Below are positions 42,101 to 56,500 of a DNA stretch of 64,000 nucleotides, piece after piece; within the stretch, counting starts at the first letter, position 1; every line of letters begins with the position of its first letter. The position numbers and the translations under genes are program-made. The notes below the pieces were generated by a model that saw nothing but the letters and a program-made list of their open reading frames with translations, was not told the origin of the DNA and ran no database searches. Source of the DNA: Spodoptera frugiperda (lineage: Eukaryota > Arthropoda > Insecta > Lepidoptera > Noctuidae); contig NC_064228.1 of assembly GCF_023101765.2 (NCBI RefSeq), forward strand, positions 5,262,501-5,326,500, given 5' to 3'.

Positions 42101-45100
42101 ATCGCTGACCACTCTTTGGAGGCTCAAGGTAAGTCTGAAAGGCATTTGCGAATTTAAAGACTATTGGAGATAAACTCTCCTAGGTACTTCCAAATTACAC
42201 CAGGACCGATATAATGTCCTGAAAATACAGCATTTAGCAACATACTGCATAGTTGGCGCGGTGGCTGGGCAACCGGCTGCCGCGTAACGTGTAGCGGGTT
42301 TGATTCCCGTATGGAGCAAGACTTTGTGTGATTCGCAAATTGTTGTTTCATGTCTGGGTATGTTTGTAAACGCACCCAGGAGAAAATCCTAGTGTGGGGC
42401 AAAGTATAAAATAAAATAGTCTCACTCTTTGTGACCTATTTACATTCAGACCTTTTATTTAACTGACAAAAACTCAATATTACATTAGTGTGTCTCGATA
42501 TAATTTTTAAAAAGCAAACTACTACTTTTTTCTGAAGAACTCATTATCCCAGCCAGCCATCATAGAACTAAATTTAAACTCTATGTTTCTAGACATAATG
42601 CAGAAAATGGAACAGTGCATGCCGACGCTAGAAACTATTCTGGGTGAAGTAGACCAGTTCGTGGAATCAGACAAGACTTACAATGAAGCTCCTCATATTA
42701 TCGACGTGGTGCTACCTTTACTCTGCTCTTATCTGCCATTCTGGTGGGCACAGGGACCTGATAATGTCACTCCTACTGGAGGGTAAGTGGAGAAACTTGT
42801 ACACCCATTAAATAGGATAGGAATTAATGACTATCATAATAAAGTTAGTATGGATATTTGAAGACCATCCAACAATGAAGAATTTTATACACTCCCAAAA
42901 ATATGTGGATACACTCTCTATAGAAGGTTTAAACGCTTTCGATAAGTAATAAATTGTGGAACATTGATGATCAGATGAATCTGGTAAATTCTGCCAACAT
43001 ACAATAGCTGAGAAAGCATGAGATGTGTAACTATGACTAAAATTAAAAGATTTTGTTTAATTTAATTGGTAATGGTTTAAAAGGTAATTTAGCATTTGAT
43101 TAGTCTTCAATCACACTAATATTATAAATGTGAATGTTTGGACTTTTTATCCACGGGAAGATGGGCGAAGCCGCTGGCAGAAGCTAGAATGAAATATTTA
43201 TATAACGCTCAAAATAGTGACAGTCATAACCTAAGATACAGTAACTTATTCAGTACCACAAAAACTCTTTTATATAAAAGAAAAATCCAACAATTCTTCA
43301 TTCTTCCAGCAACCACGTAACAATGGTGACAGCAGAACATATGAACCAACTTCTAAAGAACGTTCTCAAGCTCATCAAGAAGAATATAGGCAACGAGAAC
43401 GCTCCATGGATGACGCGCATAGCTACCTATACGCAGCAGATCATCATCAACAGCTCAGAGGAACTACTCCGGGACTCCTTCCTTCCTCTCGCTGAGAGGG
43501 TCCGAAAGAGGACCGATAATATGTTCCATAAGGAGGAGAGCTTGAGAGGGTTTATTAAGGTAAGTTTATTTATGGAATAGGAGGCAATTGAGTAGATGAA
43601 TAACCTGATGGTAAGCGATCAGCGTCGGCTATGGACACCCACAACACCAGAGGAGTTTCAGGAGTGTTGCCGGGCCGGTATTTTAAAAAGGAACGATGTA
43701 TAAATTATATAATTCTCTTCCAGTCATCAACTGACGACACATCTCAAGTAGAATCTCAAATCCAAGAAGACTGGCAGCTATTGGTTCGCGACATATATTC
43801 CTTCTACCCACTCCTCATCAAATACGTGGACTTGCAAAGAAATCATTGGCTCAGGAACAACGTGCCAGGTATGGAAAATTTATTTGTTGATTGATCAATC
43901 GATTGGTAGATTTGTCAATCATTTGGCAGATTTGTCAATCAGACCCTACTGATTGACTTCTTCAGTAAACATCGTTAAATCTATTTGTTGATTGATCAAT
44001 CGATTGGTAGATTGATTAATCAATTGGCAGATTTGTCAATCATCAGGGCAGCTCTTCAGTCAAAAATCATTAAATTATTTTGGCTTTTCAATACAATAAA
44101 ATATAAAGTTTGTTTTTTATTTTACGATATTCTTATAGTGTAAGTATAGACGTTTAGTAAGTTGGAAACTACCTAAGTTTCCAACTCAATATATTTTTTT
44201 TTTTTTTTGCTAGATTCATTACCATATATTCGTGGATATGTCAATCAATCGTTAATAAAATAATTTCTGTTTTATGCAGAGGCGGAAGAGCTTTACAACC
44301 ACGTAGCTGAAATTTTCAACATCTGGTCCAAGAGTCAGTACTTCCTGAAAGAGGAGCAGAACTTCATATCAGCCAATGAGATTGATAACATGGTAAGTCA
44401 TCATTCAATTTAAAATTGTGTAGAGTCTAAAACACGGGTTTTTTCGCCTAAAGGACTGAGTTCTTTCTACGGTTCATTACGGTGAATAGTAGTAAAAATG
44501 TTAAGTTTCGATCTCCAGGTTCAATATTGATCGTGATATAATGTTTTATACATTACAATATTGTAATTGTGTGAATGTCATATATGTACAAGATTCTAAG
44601 AATTTATAATAAGAATAAGTAAGCAAACAAAACTATGTTATCTCAGTTACAGAGTTTTATGCGTTTAAAATTCCTTTGCTTTTTCAGTTATAGACCTATG
44701 ATAATAAATCGAAAGAATAAATCCCAGATAAAGAGAATTGATTTTTCTTACTAATAGAGTTAATTCAGTGCCAATGTGTTGGGACTTCAGTATGAGTTCC
44801 AGTTGTGAAGGTTTCTCACTTATCAAGGTAACTTACAAAGTTTCACTGTACCGTTTGTATCTAACAAATATTTCTTTGTGAAACAGGTACTGATTATGCC
44901 AACAGCAACTAGAAGGGTAACAGCAGTCGTAGACGGTACTCCACAAGCCGGTGGCAAGGTATTTTTATTCTATAGATAATTCTTTACAAATGATAATTAT
45001 ATTTTGACACATTTACACAAAATAATTTAATATAAAAATGAATAATTAATTTACTGCTTTGCTAACAGTAATACAGTGATATGATTAATATTTTTAAAAG

Positions 45101-48100
45101 ATTAAATTGAAACTTTAAAGCGATGTCTAATCGAAAAACTATTTAAATTTAAATACCAACACTTAACATTATTATTAAAAAAAATGGAACACGTGCGTGT
45201 CTTCAGGTTTGAACATTTAATTACCTTTAACTATTATTTTAACTTTCATGAAACATACTAAATTAATTATTATGTTAGTGGCTTACTCGTGTACTACGTG
45301 TACAAACTCGACTAGTTTCAAGCCATGCTAGAGGCTTATATTATTCATGAGCAGAATTTCGCGACAATCGCGGTTTCGTGTATTTGAGGAGGTGATTTAA
45401 GGATAAAAATTGCCAGTCTGTCTGTCAGTCCTCTAAGTGAAACTATTTGCTATAATAGAAGGGCGTTTTTTATTTATTTTACCTATTGTAACATGTTCAA
45501 ACCTGCAGTCACCTATAAAACATATAACCAATTGCTAAATTAATTGATTGACAGTACTAATACACAGTGACTTAATTACCTCTAGATGAAAGCAGTAGTA
45601 AGTATTCAAGAGACATTGATTCGTCAATATGAGGATCAAGATGAAATACAGGTTTTGGATCACGTGTACAATATTATATACTGATCTATTCTTTACTTTA
45701 TCTGTCCTCGAGAACAGGGATGATGACTCAGTCAACAACTCAATTATTTTGACCTGGCCCAATTTTATACAGCCTGATTTTTGAAATAAAGAAAACTTTT
45801 TACAAGAAAAACGCTGACTTTACTGAAGAAAGACGGTTAAAAAAAACATTAAAAGGATCAAAATGACTTTTTTAACCAATATTCTTCTGTGAAGTTGGTT
45901 ATATTTTTTTGTAAAAAGTTTATTTATTTAAAAATGGAATGATTCAATGATACCTAACTCTCAAAAAAAATTTGGAAGGTGATAACAAAATCACGCTGTA
46001 TACAGTATGGAGATAACTCATATGACTTAAATGAAACTACAAGTCGTTTACGTCCACAGAAACATAATATAATTAAATAATTCTACGGAAATTAAGAAAT
46101 TGAAAGTTTCAAACGAAATAAATAATTAATTTAATCTTGAAATAATTAAAAGTACACGTGCCGCGGCTGTTATAATGGCGTATTTGTAAAGAGGGCTCAA
46201 AGAGAAGAATATACTTTTTGGCTTAACTACTGGGGCTATTTTCCTCATTTTTCATGATAATAATTATGTGGTTTAAGTTAAGTCATAAGAGGTTTCCCCA
46301 TACGGTATAAGAGTACCTAAAAATAACAGTACTCTTATTAAAATTTTAAATTTAGTATTTATCTAGTTAAAATAAGAAGTTATAACGTCACATCTATGAT
46401 CATAATAATACGAAAATCATAGAAATGTGTCGTTTTCGGTATTTCATAAAAGTACTCTTGACTGGTTGTTATCATCCCGTCTATCAACTTTATGATTGAT
46501 ACATCAATGATTGATCAATCGTTTAATAGATTGTGTACTGTACATTTTTACACACAGACTGTTATTTTTTTCTTTTTATGTCTTTCCTTGTCTGAATTTG
46601 TGTAAGAATCTGTAATGTTTATTCTTACTTCATTGTCCATGTTTATTTTACTTCTGTATTGTTTTATTTCTTTATTATTCTCGTGTTTTCTCTTTTACAT
46701 CTTGAATTTTAATTTACTCTCAGACATTTTTAAATCTTTTGTTGTTTTATTTGACTTTTATACATAAATTACAATCAATCCATTAGATTACAAGTTACAA
46801 TATAAAGATTTGACCCTTTGCAGTGTGTGAAAAGACAATTCTAGTTAAAACAGAAATTGAGAGTAGTATTGTGTAATGTGCAGGCAAAAGTACTACTTAC
46901 ATACTAGACGTTAAAGTACTTTTTGAAGTGTGATATAAAGTCTAGTCATTGCAGAACAAGATTGTATTTGGTTTATCGAAACATCAGTTGATTAATTTTT
47001 TAGATACTTACATTTAATTTAAAGTTCATACATAATTTAAATTTATATAGATCAGATACATATTTCATAGCTGAAAGTAGTTATTCAAAACGATATTCAA
47101 CTGCATCATTATATCAAAAATGGATACCAACAACAGCTAACGTTTAATAAAAACGTTGTTAACTTTGCAAATTACTAAATTTGCATTGTAAACGCCAAAT
47201 AAATGATTGAATAAAAAACATTTTTAAACATTTTGCTTGAGACAGTATTTTAAATATTCCAAATTTGTAAAAGAAAACCGTTGTTGTTGGCATTCCAATA
47301 AAATTTACTTCAACTACTAACAATAATCTTATTACAAAAAATACAGAAAAAGAAGAAGCACCGTGACAAGAAGCGAGATAAAGACAAGGAAGTCCAGGCT
47401 TCTCTGATGGTGGCCTGTCTCAAGAGACTTCTGCCCGTAGGCCTGAATCTCTTCGCAGGACGAGAACAGGAACTGGTACAACATTGTAAAGACAGGTTCC
47501 TGAAGGTAGGAACACTCAAGGTAATCACCATCCTCATTAATACCATCTTCTTTAAGTTAATTTTTAATTTAGAGACTGATCAATTATATTTTTATACCGT
47601 ATTGTTGAAGTTGGGGGTAGAAAATTGATTGTAGAGTATAGATACTTATTTTAAGTATTCAAATTCCAAAATCTCTACTGAAGTTCATATTGAAAGATTA
47701 AACAATTTTACCCAACTGGTAAAATGACTTTAAATTATGAGTTTTTAATAACTTTAATTTAGTTGATTTATGGAGCAACTAGCCTGTTTAGCCAACTAAC
47801 TAATTTGGCAACTAGTCCATATTGCGTATTTAAATAATTTACTTTTCACAATTTATATTGTAAGTCCCATGTAATAGGTGGTGAGCCTATTGCCATATAC
47901 CAGGCACATAACATGGCATAATATATAATATACATCTGCCTTTACGACGATTAAATAGTTTTAACTAATGTTGTCTTCAGGTTTTTAAACTTAACCTTTA
48001 ATAATTTGTGGTGTAAGTATATTTGATCAGTACCTATTCAATTTTATTTAATATTATTTTTTCTTCGACAGCCATGCATTTAACATGCACTACCCTGGCT

Positions 48101-51100
48101 TATATAGACTCTTATTGCACTATATGTATACTTGCAAACCGCATTATCTCTTATAGTAAATAGCTTATTCGTAAGCAATTGGAGCTATAATATATTAGCT
48201 AGTAAATAATTGGGCTACTAAGGACTCAATGTATAACTAGCGCCACCAGCTGGGAACTAAATCGAAAATTAAAAAGACCAAGGAAACTGAAGACCGACTC
48301 AAATTATAAATTAGGAAAAATATTGAGAATTGTATATCATGGCACCACGACCATTTATAGTCCGATCAAAATAGACATTTCAAATTAACAAAAATACCAG
48401 AATGTTTTTTGCATACATGGTGTTTATGAAGACTTGACTCAAGCAATTTGTCTCAATTAGACATAATATTAAACCACTATTATAATCTATTATGACCGGA
48501 CTATCATAGCAGTACTACATACATTGTAAAATCAGCTAGCTAAGCTTCACACCTGGCACAGCAAACCCACAAATTACTGCACCCCTTTCCACGAGCCAAA
48601 GTCCACCCCACTTATTTAATTCTAAGCCCACCATACTTGCGACAATTTAATTAACAAATATGGATTAATAAAATTACAGAAAATGTCTGAACAAGATGTA
48701 GCAGAGTTTGCGAAAACACAATTGACATTACCAGACAAGATTGACCCGGCTGATGAGATGTCCTGGCAACATTACTTGTACAGCAAACTTGGGTCTAAGA
48801 GTAAAACGAATATTACTGTTGAGACAGCCGAGAACAAAGCTAAAATAATTGATGACACCGTGGAAAGGATTGTTGCTATGAGCAAAGTACTGTTTGGATT
48901 GCATATGGTAAGTAAATTAATTCATTAATTTACGATTATGTGTCTCTTGGTTGATTTTGAATGAGTTTATGAAAAAAAGACAAATCTGATTCTATTCGTT
49001 GATTGATGATTGATGAATGTACAATTTAATTTTAAGATTGTAGATTGATTGAAAGGTTTAGATTGAAAAAGGTAATAAATTGAACAGTCTCGTTTATCAA
49101 GAGAAATTAAAACAGTGCAGTAGATTTTAAAATTGATTAATTTTTGGGCAGTTTTGTTTAAGCCAATATAAATTAAAACAGTCTCCATTTTAAAATGTGA
49201 ATCAAAATGGCTATTAGATCATTATTCAAAGCGAAAATAGTATAGTTTGGAATCTTAACCTAACCTAACGTTAACCGCCACGTCGGTCACTGATGACCGA
49301 CGCTTAGCGGAGGATTTGCCTTCAACAGTTTTCTTTCAGCAGTTAATGCTGTAAGAGACATAAAAACTTGGTTTTAATAAAACTCAGAATAACAATTTAA
49401 ACATACATTTTACCCTACAATAGATTGATCATCCACAACAAATGAGTAAGAACGTGTACCGCTCAGTGGTATCCATCCAACGTAAGCGAGCCGTCATCGC
49501 TTGCTTCAGGCAAACGTCGCTACATTCTCTGCCGAGGTCTTTATCGAGTGGATAGCGTGATGTTGTCGTGTGTTAAGTTGTGATTCTAACCTTAGTGTGA
49601 TGTAATAATTAACAGGAGCAAGTTTAAATTGCGTTAATTAGTTTTCCAGCCATATTATATAATAATTTACTAACTGAAAGTGACTTGGAAAATATGAGAC
49701 TTGTTTTAGCATGATTTTTCTTCATACGTGCCTCGATATGCATTGGTTGTTTTGAATGCTTTGTTTTGAATCCAATGACTTCTCCCGCCTTGGGCTGGGC
49801 GAGAGGGAGTGTCAGAGATCTTACATTCAAAACAACCCGAATTGCAGATTACCTAGCGGCTAACTACCTCTGGCTGGAAAAGCTGGAGTAGGAACGGGGT
49901 CGTTTTTAGTGAGTAAGAGTCTGATACTTTCTCTCGCCTCGCCCAAGGTGGGAGTAGTGATTGAATTAATTTTCTCCCCCAAAAAAAAGGATGGTACTTT
50001 TACCTGCGTGTTATCTTTACTTTATAAATTAAATTTATAAATTGTAAAGAAAGTCAAACAATGTTACATTGCTAACCGAATTTTGTTTTTGCTTTTAACT
50101 ATAAAAAGTTGTACGTAAGTATGATTGCGCATGCTGCCTTTGGAATGGACTAGGCGACGAAGCCGCGACAGCGCTCCGATGTTTGGAAGCGAGTGCTTTG
50201 TGCCGCTAGAAAGAGAGCGGCGATAGCCTGTCTCCGTTCCATACATCTTTATAAGATGAGTCGGTAGGTTTATACTAAAGAAATAAAAAAAAAATTAAGC
50301 CAAGCCAATTGTAACTAAACGTTATGAAGGCTAGGTAACTCGACTAGTTTCGAGCCACACCAGGGGCCCATAACATCGTCGAACATAATTTAAACTTTAA
50401 TGAACTACATCTATGTATGTGCATGATGTTTTTAAATAAGCTAATCAATAAGGGTGTTTGTCCACCAGAGATGTGCTATGCTGTGTTGTTTTGGATGCGT
50501 TTGGCTTCCATCAATCATAATCATTAGTACACATAGCTTACCACTGGTGGAAACGGACTCAGCTAAGCTATGTTTTTTATTTTAAAAAATGCGTGCTATG
50601 CAAGGTTTCCCTGCTATCGTTACATCGCATACACAAACATGAGCATCTTCCTCGCATAGCTATATAGCTGAGTATAATCAGTCACATAGTTTCACAGCTT
50701 ATCTATTAGCATTTTCGTAGTATAGCTACATAGCACAACTCTGGTGGAAAAGCACGCAAATTACTGGATTGTATTAAACCAGCTAATAACCGATTCACAT
50801 TTATATTCTATCATTGCAATATAAGTTATATTTTTTATTTTCCAACAGACACCGAGCGTGTAATATATTCGCTCGAACATACTACGAGCTCTGGCTCGAA
50901 GAGGAGAATGTTGGCCAAGAAGTTATGATCGAAGATCTTACGGTAAGTGAACACACAGTAAAGGTCCGCGTCCACAGGCCCGCATCGTAAGCATCGCATG
51001 CAACGGATTTTAGTTTGTCTCGTATTGACACTCATACAACTGCGTCCACTAATCCGCATCGTACGGACCGCATCATCGGCAATGCCTACATGCGATGCGT

Positions 51101-53467
51101 ACTGATGACGTCATACGGAATGCGTACGATGCGTACGATGGGAGCTTGTGGACGCTTACCTTAAAGAAGAATAGTTTGTCTGTTCGCTTTATTGTAATAC
51201 TATTTTTGAGGATGTTGATTTCTGGATCTAGTTGTCCTAATTTGATTATTCATTTTAAATTTTATAGTTCTATTTTTAAAGACATGTAGACTATATTAGC
51301 GGAAAACTGTAGTACCGAGTATTGGTAGTAAAATAATACTAAACAAAAAGAAACAACAGTAGATTTATTTCCAGTTTGTACAAAAACATAAGTTAATCTG
51401 ATCTTATAAATTAATTTGTTAGTTTAATATTGTCCTAATACGTTTTCCAGCAATCGTTCGAAGATGCTGAGCTCAAGAAGAGTGACGGTGAGGAGGAGGG
51501 AGAGAAGCCGGACCCTCTGACGCAGCTGGTCACCACCTTCTGCAGGGGGGCCATGACTGAGAGGTCCGGGGCGTTGCAGGTACGACACATTATATGTTTG
51601 GTGGAGAAAAGACAGACAGAATGCATTCAAATTCAACAAACCAGCAGAAGGGAGACCCAATTCTCATACCGAAACTAGCAGAAGGGAGACCTTCTGCTTG
51701 TTTCGGTTCGGTTCCCGGGTCGGGCAAAGTATTACTGGATTTTTTTTTTAGTTTTTCGAAAATTTCTCTGTAGTATCACGGAGTCTGAAATTGTATATTA
51801 TATCAATAGGCTGGGCTGGCCCTTATTACATATGACTTAAAACACTAATGGTGAAAAATGGGTGTACATTGTATAGTGGCATTACGTGCCGTAATGTACA
51901 CCTCTGCCTTCGGGAATAAAAAACAGGACGATACAAAAAAAAGAATTATGTCAGAGTGATCGACCAGTAACACTCTGAAAAACCTTTCTTAAACTACCAC
52001 ATCCAATATGCCTTCCAACCATGGTGAACCGCTTTTACCAAACCGTGTAGAAGAGTCTCGCAGGCTGTAGCTGGTGACAGATTAAAATTACAATTTAATT
52101 TGTAGGAGGATCCCCTCTACATGTCGTACGCACACATCATAGCTAAGTCCTGCGGAGAAGAGGAGGAAGAAGGGGGCGGGGAAGAAGAAGAGGGGGGTGG
52201 TGAGGCTGAGGCAGAGGATGAAGGCAGAGCCAGTATACATGTGAGTAGTAATTAGAGCTCTATTGTGTGGAGAATAGAGTCCATTTTAGAATAAAAGGAG
52301 GATACGGCGATATAAATCAATAAGCAAATAATTTGAATTGTAAAAACATTTGATAATCGACTCTATAGTATTTGACATAAGATTACTTTTTGACAGTAAC
52401 TGCTTATTTTGAGCTTATTGTTAGAGAGTGTTTATTGAAAAGTAATTTATCTGTTGCATGCAGAAAACTGTGGATATGTTTATGGTATGTATTAAGAAAT
52501 AGATTGAATAAGAATTTAACTACATATGTTTCCTTGGTAGAAAGGCTCTGACTTAGCACTTAAAATAATTTTACACCTTCTTATTGCGTTAGTCCAATAA
52601 GAAGAGTACTATTAGCACGAGTTGCGCTCTGATTGGTTGGTTTATTCTAGCTGGCCAATCAGTACCCTTAAAATAGTACGAGTTGCTTTACATCGAACAA
52701 AAACAAAACGAGAGCGCGTTCGGCTCTCTCATTGGTTAATTAGTTTACACCAGCCTATCAGACCGTCGAACGCGCTCTCGTTTCGTTTAGTTAAACGTAA
52801 AGTAGACTAATACTATCGGTAAGAAACTAGTTTAAGAGACTTATGTCCGAATACTCAAACGCTATTCAATTTTAAGATGCTCTCAAGACTAGTTCTGTCA
52901 GTATCAATTCTTTATAAAAGACAGAGATAGCACGATATTTTAGTACAACTTAAAATTGAGTAGCTTTTCAGTACTCGGGCGTTAATTTTGGCAAAAAAAA
53001 CAGTCCAAATATTAAATTTATCACAATATTCCACAAACAGGAACAAGAAATGGAAAAACAGAAGCTCCTATTCCACCAAGCTCGCCTCGCGAACAGGGGG
53101 GTGGCAGAGATGGTGCTCCTGCATATATCCGCGTCCAAGGGTCTGCCGAGCGAGATGGTGATGAAGACTCTACAACTGGGTATCTCCATACTTCGGGGAG
53201 GCAATATTGATATACAGATGGTAAGTTAATTATTTTGTTGATAATAGAACTAATGACGGGGTATGAAAATTAAAAATCTATTTAGTCTGTCAGTTAGGTA
53301 ATGAAAAAATATTAGATATGTTTTTTTTTTTTATTTTGTCGATAACAATCTATACTTATAATAAATCTGTAGAGAGGTCAATTCTGTACATGAAATATAT
53401 TTCCAAAATAACTATCAGCGGGTGATTAGTGATCGATACTGACGCCAAAAATGCAATCAGAAAAATT

Positions 53468-53504
<37 letters not shown>

Positions 53505-56500
53505 ATGTTCTTTATAGAAACAAAAACTACTCGACAGATTTCAACCAAACTTGGTACAATTGTTCTTCATACTCCTGGGCAGGTTATAGTATACTTTTCA
53601 TCACGCTACGATTAATAGGAGCAGAGCAGTGAAGGGAAAAGTTGGGAAAACCGGAGAACTTACTCCATTTTTTAAGCGTCGGTCGCGTGTGCAGCCTTAA
53701 TGGTTAAAGATACACAGAAATAATGTACCACGGAATGTTCTCCTTAAAATTGTTTACAAAATATTCCACGACAGCAAATGTCTATCTCTTATGGTTGACT
53801 CACAATAACACGTATAACTCCCGATAGCTTAGCAGTTCGGAGCTTTCTGATTATATTTGTCTACCTATTCTTACGTTTATAACACTCATTCATTCCTAAT
53901 TAAAAAATGTTAACATTATTACCTATTTAATAAAAAAAGAATCATAGAAATCGGTACAGAAACACCAAAGATATACATTAATTACACTTAGTTTATATTA
54001 AGTAGTTAAAGGCGTAAGTACTTATATTAATTATAGGTATAGGTATTATTAATTATAGTAGTTATAGGTATGTAGTTTTATCTATACATATAATAAATCT
54101 GAAGAAGGGTCAATTCTGTACGTTGAAAATATTGAAAAAATTAATAGCAACTGGAGGAGGAGGCGGGGCGCGTGAGAGAACAAACCTCCTCACGCCCCAG
54201 CCGTCGCGAGAGACACTCCGGGCGTCGGGGATCGCGCGACGATCTCCGGCCACCGTAAGTGCGGGTCTGCGGACGGTGAGCAAGGGTAGCTCGCCGCCCG
54301 ACCAGAACCAGACCCGTGCGTGCGGCGCGTCGCGTTCCGCGCGCGCCTCAAAGAGCCATCAGACCATCACAGATGGGGCCCGGTACGGCTGATGCCTGAT
54401 CCGGAGCTGCGGACTACCTAGCGGGTTTACCGGGGCTCCGGCTCGAAAAGCAGAAGTAGGAACGGGGTAAAAAATGGAGAAATAAAACATCCACGCGAAG
54501 ACCGATATCCACGCGAAGACCGACATCCACGCGAAGACCGACATCCACGCGGACGGAGTCGCGGGCGGAAGCTAGTACTTATATAAAACGATTCAAAGTT
54601 TAAGAGTGACAGCAAATACATCGTTTCTACGTATAAAATGAACAATACAAGTTACGTTACGCAATATTTCAAATCGAAATCTTCGAAAGTATTTATTTCC
54701 GTGAGAAAATATATTTTATAATAATCTACTAGACATTAAAAAAAATTACTTATCTACCCTATTATATCCGTATAATATAATATAGTATAGATACTAAACG
54801 TCGAAAATTGCTATTAAAATACTATAAAAAAAATATTTAAGAGTAAATAAATAATAATAACTCAAAAGAAAACCTGTTTTCCTATTCGTTTAAAAATAAA
54901 TAGCAATGATGACAACAACTCCTCTTTCCCCAGGGTATGCTGAACCACCTGAAAGACAAGAAGGACGTCGGCTTCTTCACCTCGATAGCTGGGCTCATGA
55001 ACTCCTGCTCCGTGCTCGATCTCGACGCCTTCGAGAGGAATACTAAGGCTGAAGGTTTGTATCATTTATCGATTGATTAATTGAGTGATGATTGATAAAT
55101 TGATTGAGTGATGATTGATAAATTGATTGAGTGATGATTGATAAAATGATTGAGTGATGATTGATAGATTGATTGACTGATCGATTGATAGATTGATTGA
55201 TTGAATTACTTTTCGCCCGCGACTTCACATACGGACTGAAAAATGTTTAAAACAATATATTTCTTTGGGTGATATCATTTTACGAATGAATCGTAAAAAA
55301 AAAGAAAATTCTATGTGATAAAATCCTATCAATATTATTTAATGAGAAAGTTTTTGAGAATGTATAAATGTATGTATGTTTGTTAATCTCTCACGAATAA
55401 ACTATTAGACAGATGTGGATGAAATTATGTACAGAGATAGATTATAGTGTAGAATAACACATGGGGTAATTATTATCGCAAGAACGTGGTCAAAGCCGCT
55501 GTATTAAATAATTCTGTCTTACACTAACAATAATTGTATTGTTGAGGGAGGTACTGTCAGTTAAAAAATACATCTATAAGAGGAATTAAATCTCAAAATC
55601 TATTGTATTGTTCATGACTTATTTCCGCAAAGTAACGCCTGATTCTATTCTATAATTTTTGACATACATACATACATAACCTCACGCCTGTCTCCCATGG
55701 GGGTAGGCAGAGACAATGGAACTCCAATTGCCACGGTTCTTACACACTTCTTTCGCTTCATCAACAGTCATCAGTCTTTTCATGCATGCTCGTCGGTTAA
55801 AGGTACTTTTAATTTGGCCCTTTTTTAATATATCGCTAATCAAATTTTTGACTTATTTAATAACTTCTCGGCTGTCCAGGTTTGGGAGTGGGTCTGGAAG
55901 GCGCGGCCGGTGAGAAGAACATGCACGACGCGGAGTTCACCTGCGCACTCTTCAGGTTCATACAACTTACCTGTGAAGGACACAACTTGGGTGAGTACTC
56001 TTTGAAAATGAACTTTAAAACTATGTCACAAAGTCCATTTTGCAACTGCAGCAACGATAATGTGATAATGTTATGATAAGTTTAGGCACAACTTGGGTGA
56101 GTTCTCTTTCTAAAATGAACTTCTTTCCATATAAAAACGTAGCTAAGCTGAGTCCGTTCCCACCAGTGCTAAGCTATGAGTACCAAACAATATCATTGGC
56201 GAAAGCCAAACGCATCTACAGCAACATAGCATAGCACATCTTTAGTCGAAAAGCACTCTTAGCTTAGCTTTAATTAAATCCGCCATGGTTCACTTTAGTT
56301 TAATTAACTTTAACCGCGTAATTTTATTGCAAATCATTTAGGTATTAAAAGTTTTAGTTCAATAGTTTAAAAACAAATAAAATTGAGAACTAATCTTCTT
56401 TATGCGTCGCCATATAATCTACATATTATATTTGTATAACAGACTGGCAGAATTACTTAAGAACACAAGCTGGTAACACGACGACGGTGAACGTGGTCAT

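Noticed and set aside
54123..54392. 89-codon Arg/Ser-rich frame
   Set aside because: GC-rich head of an S3-type repeat that recurs at 57,530; no exon borders that fit RyR phase.
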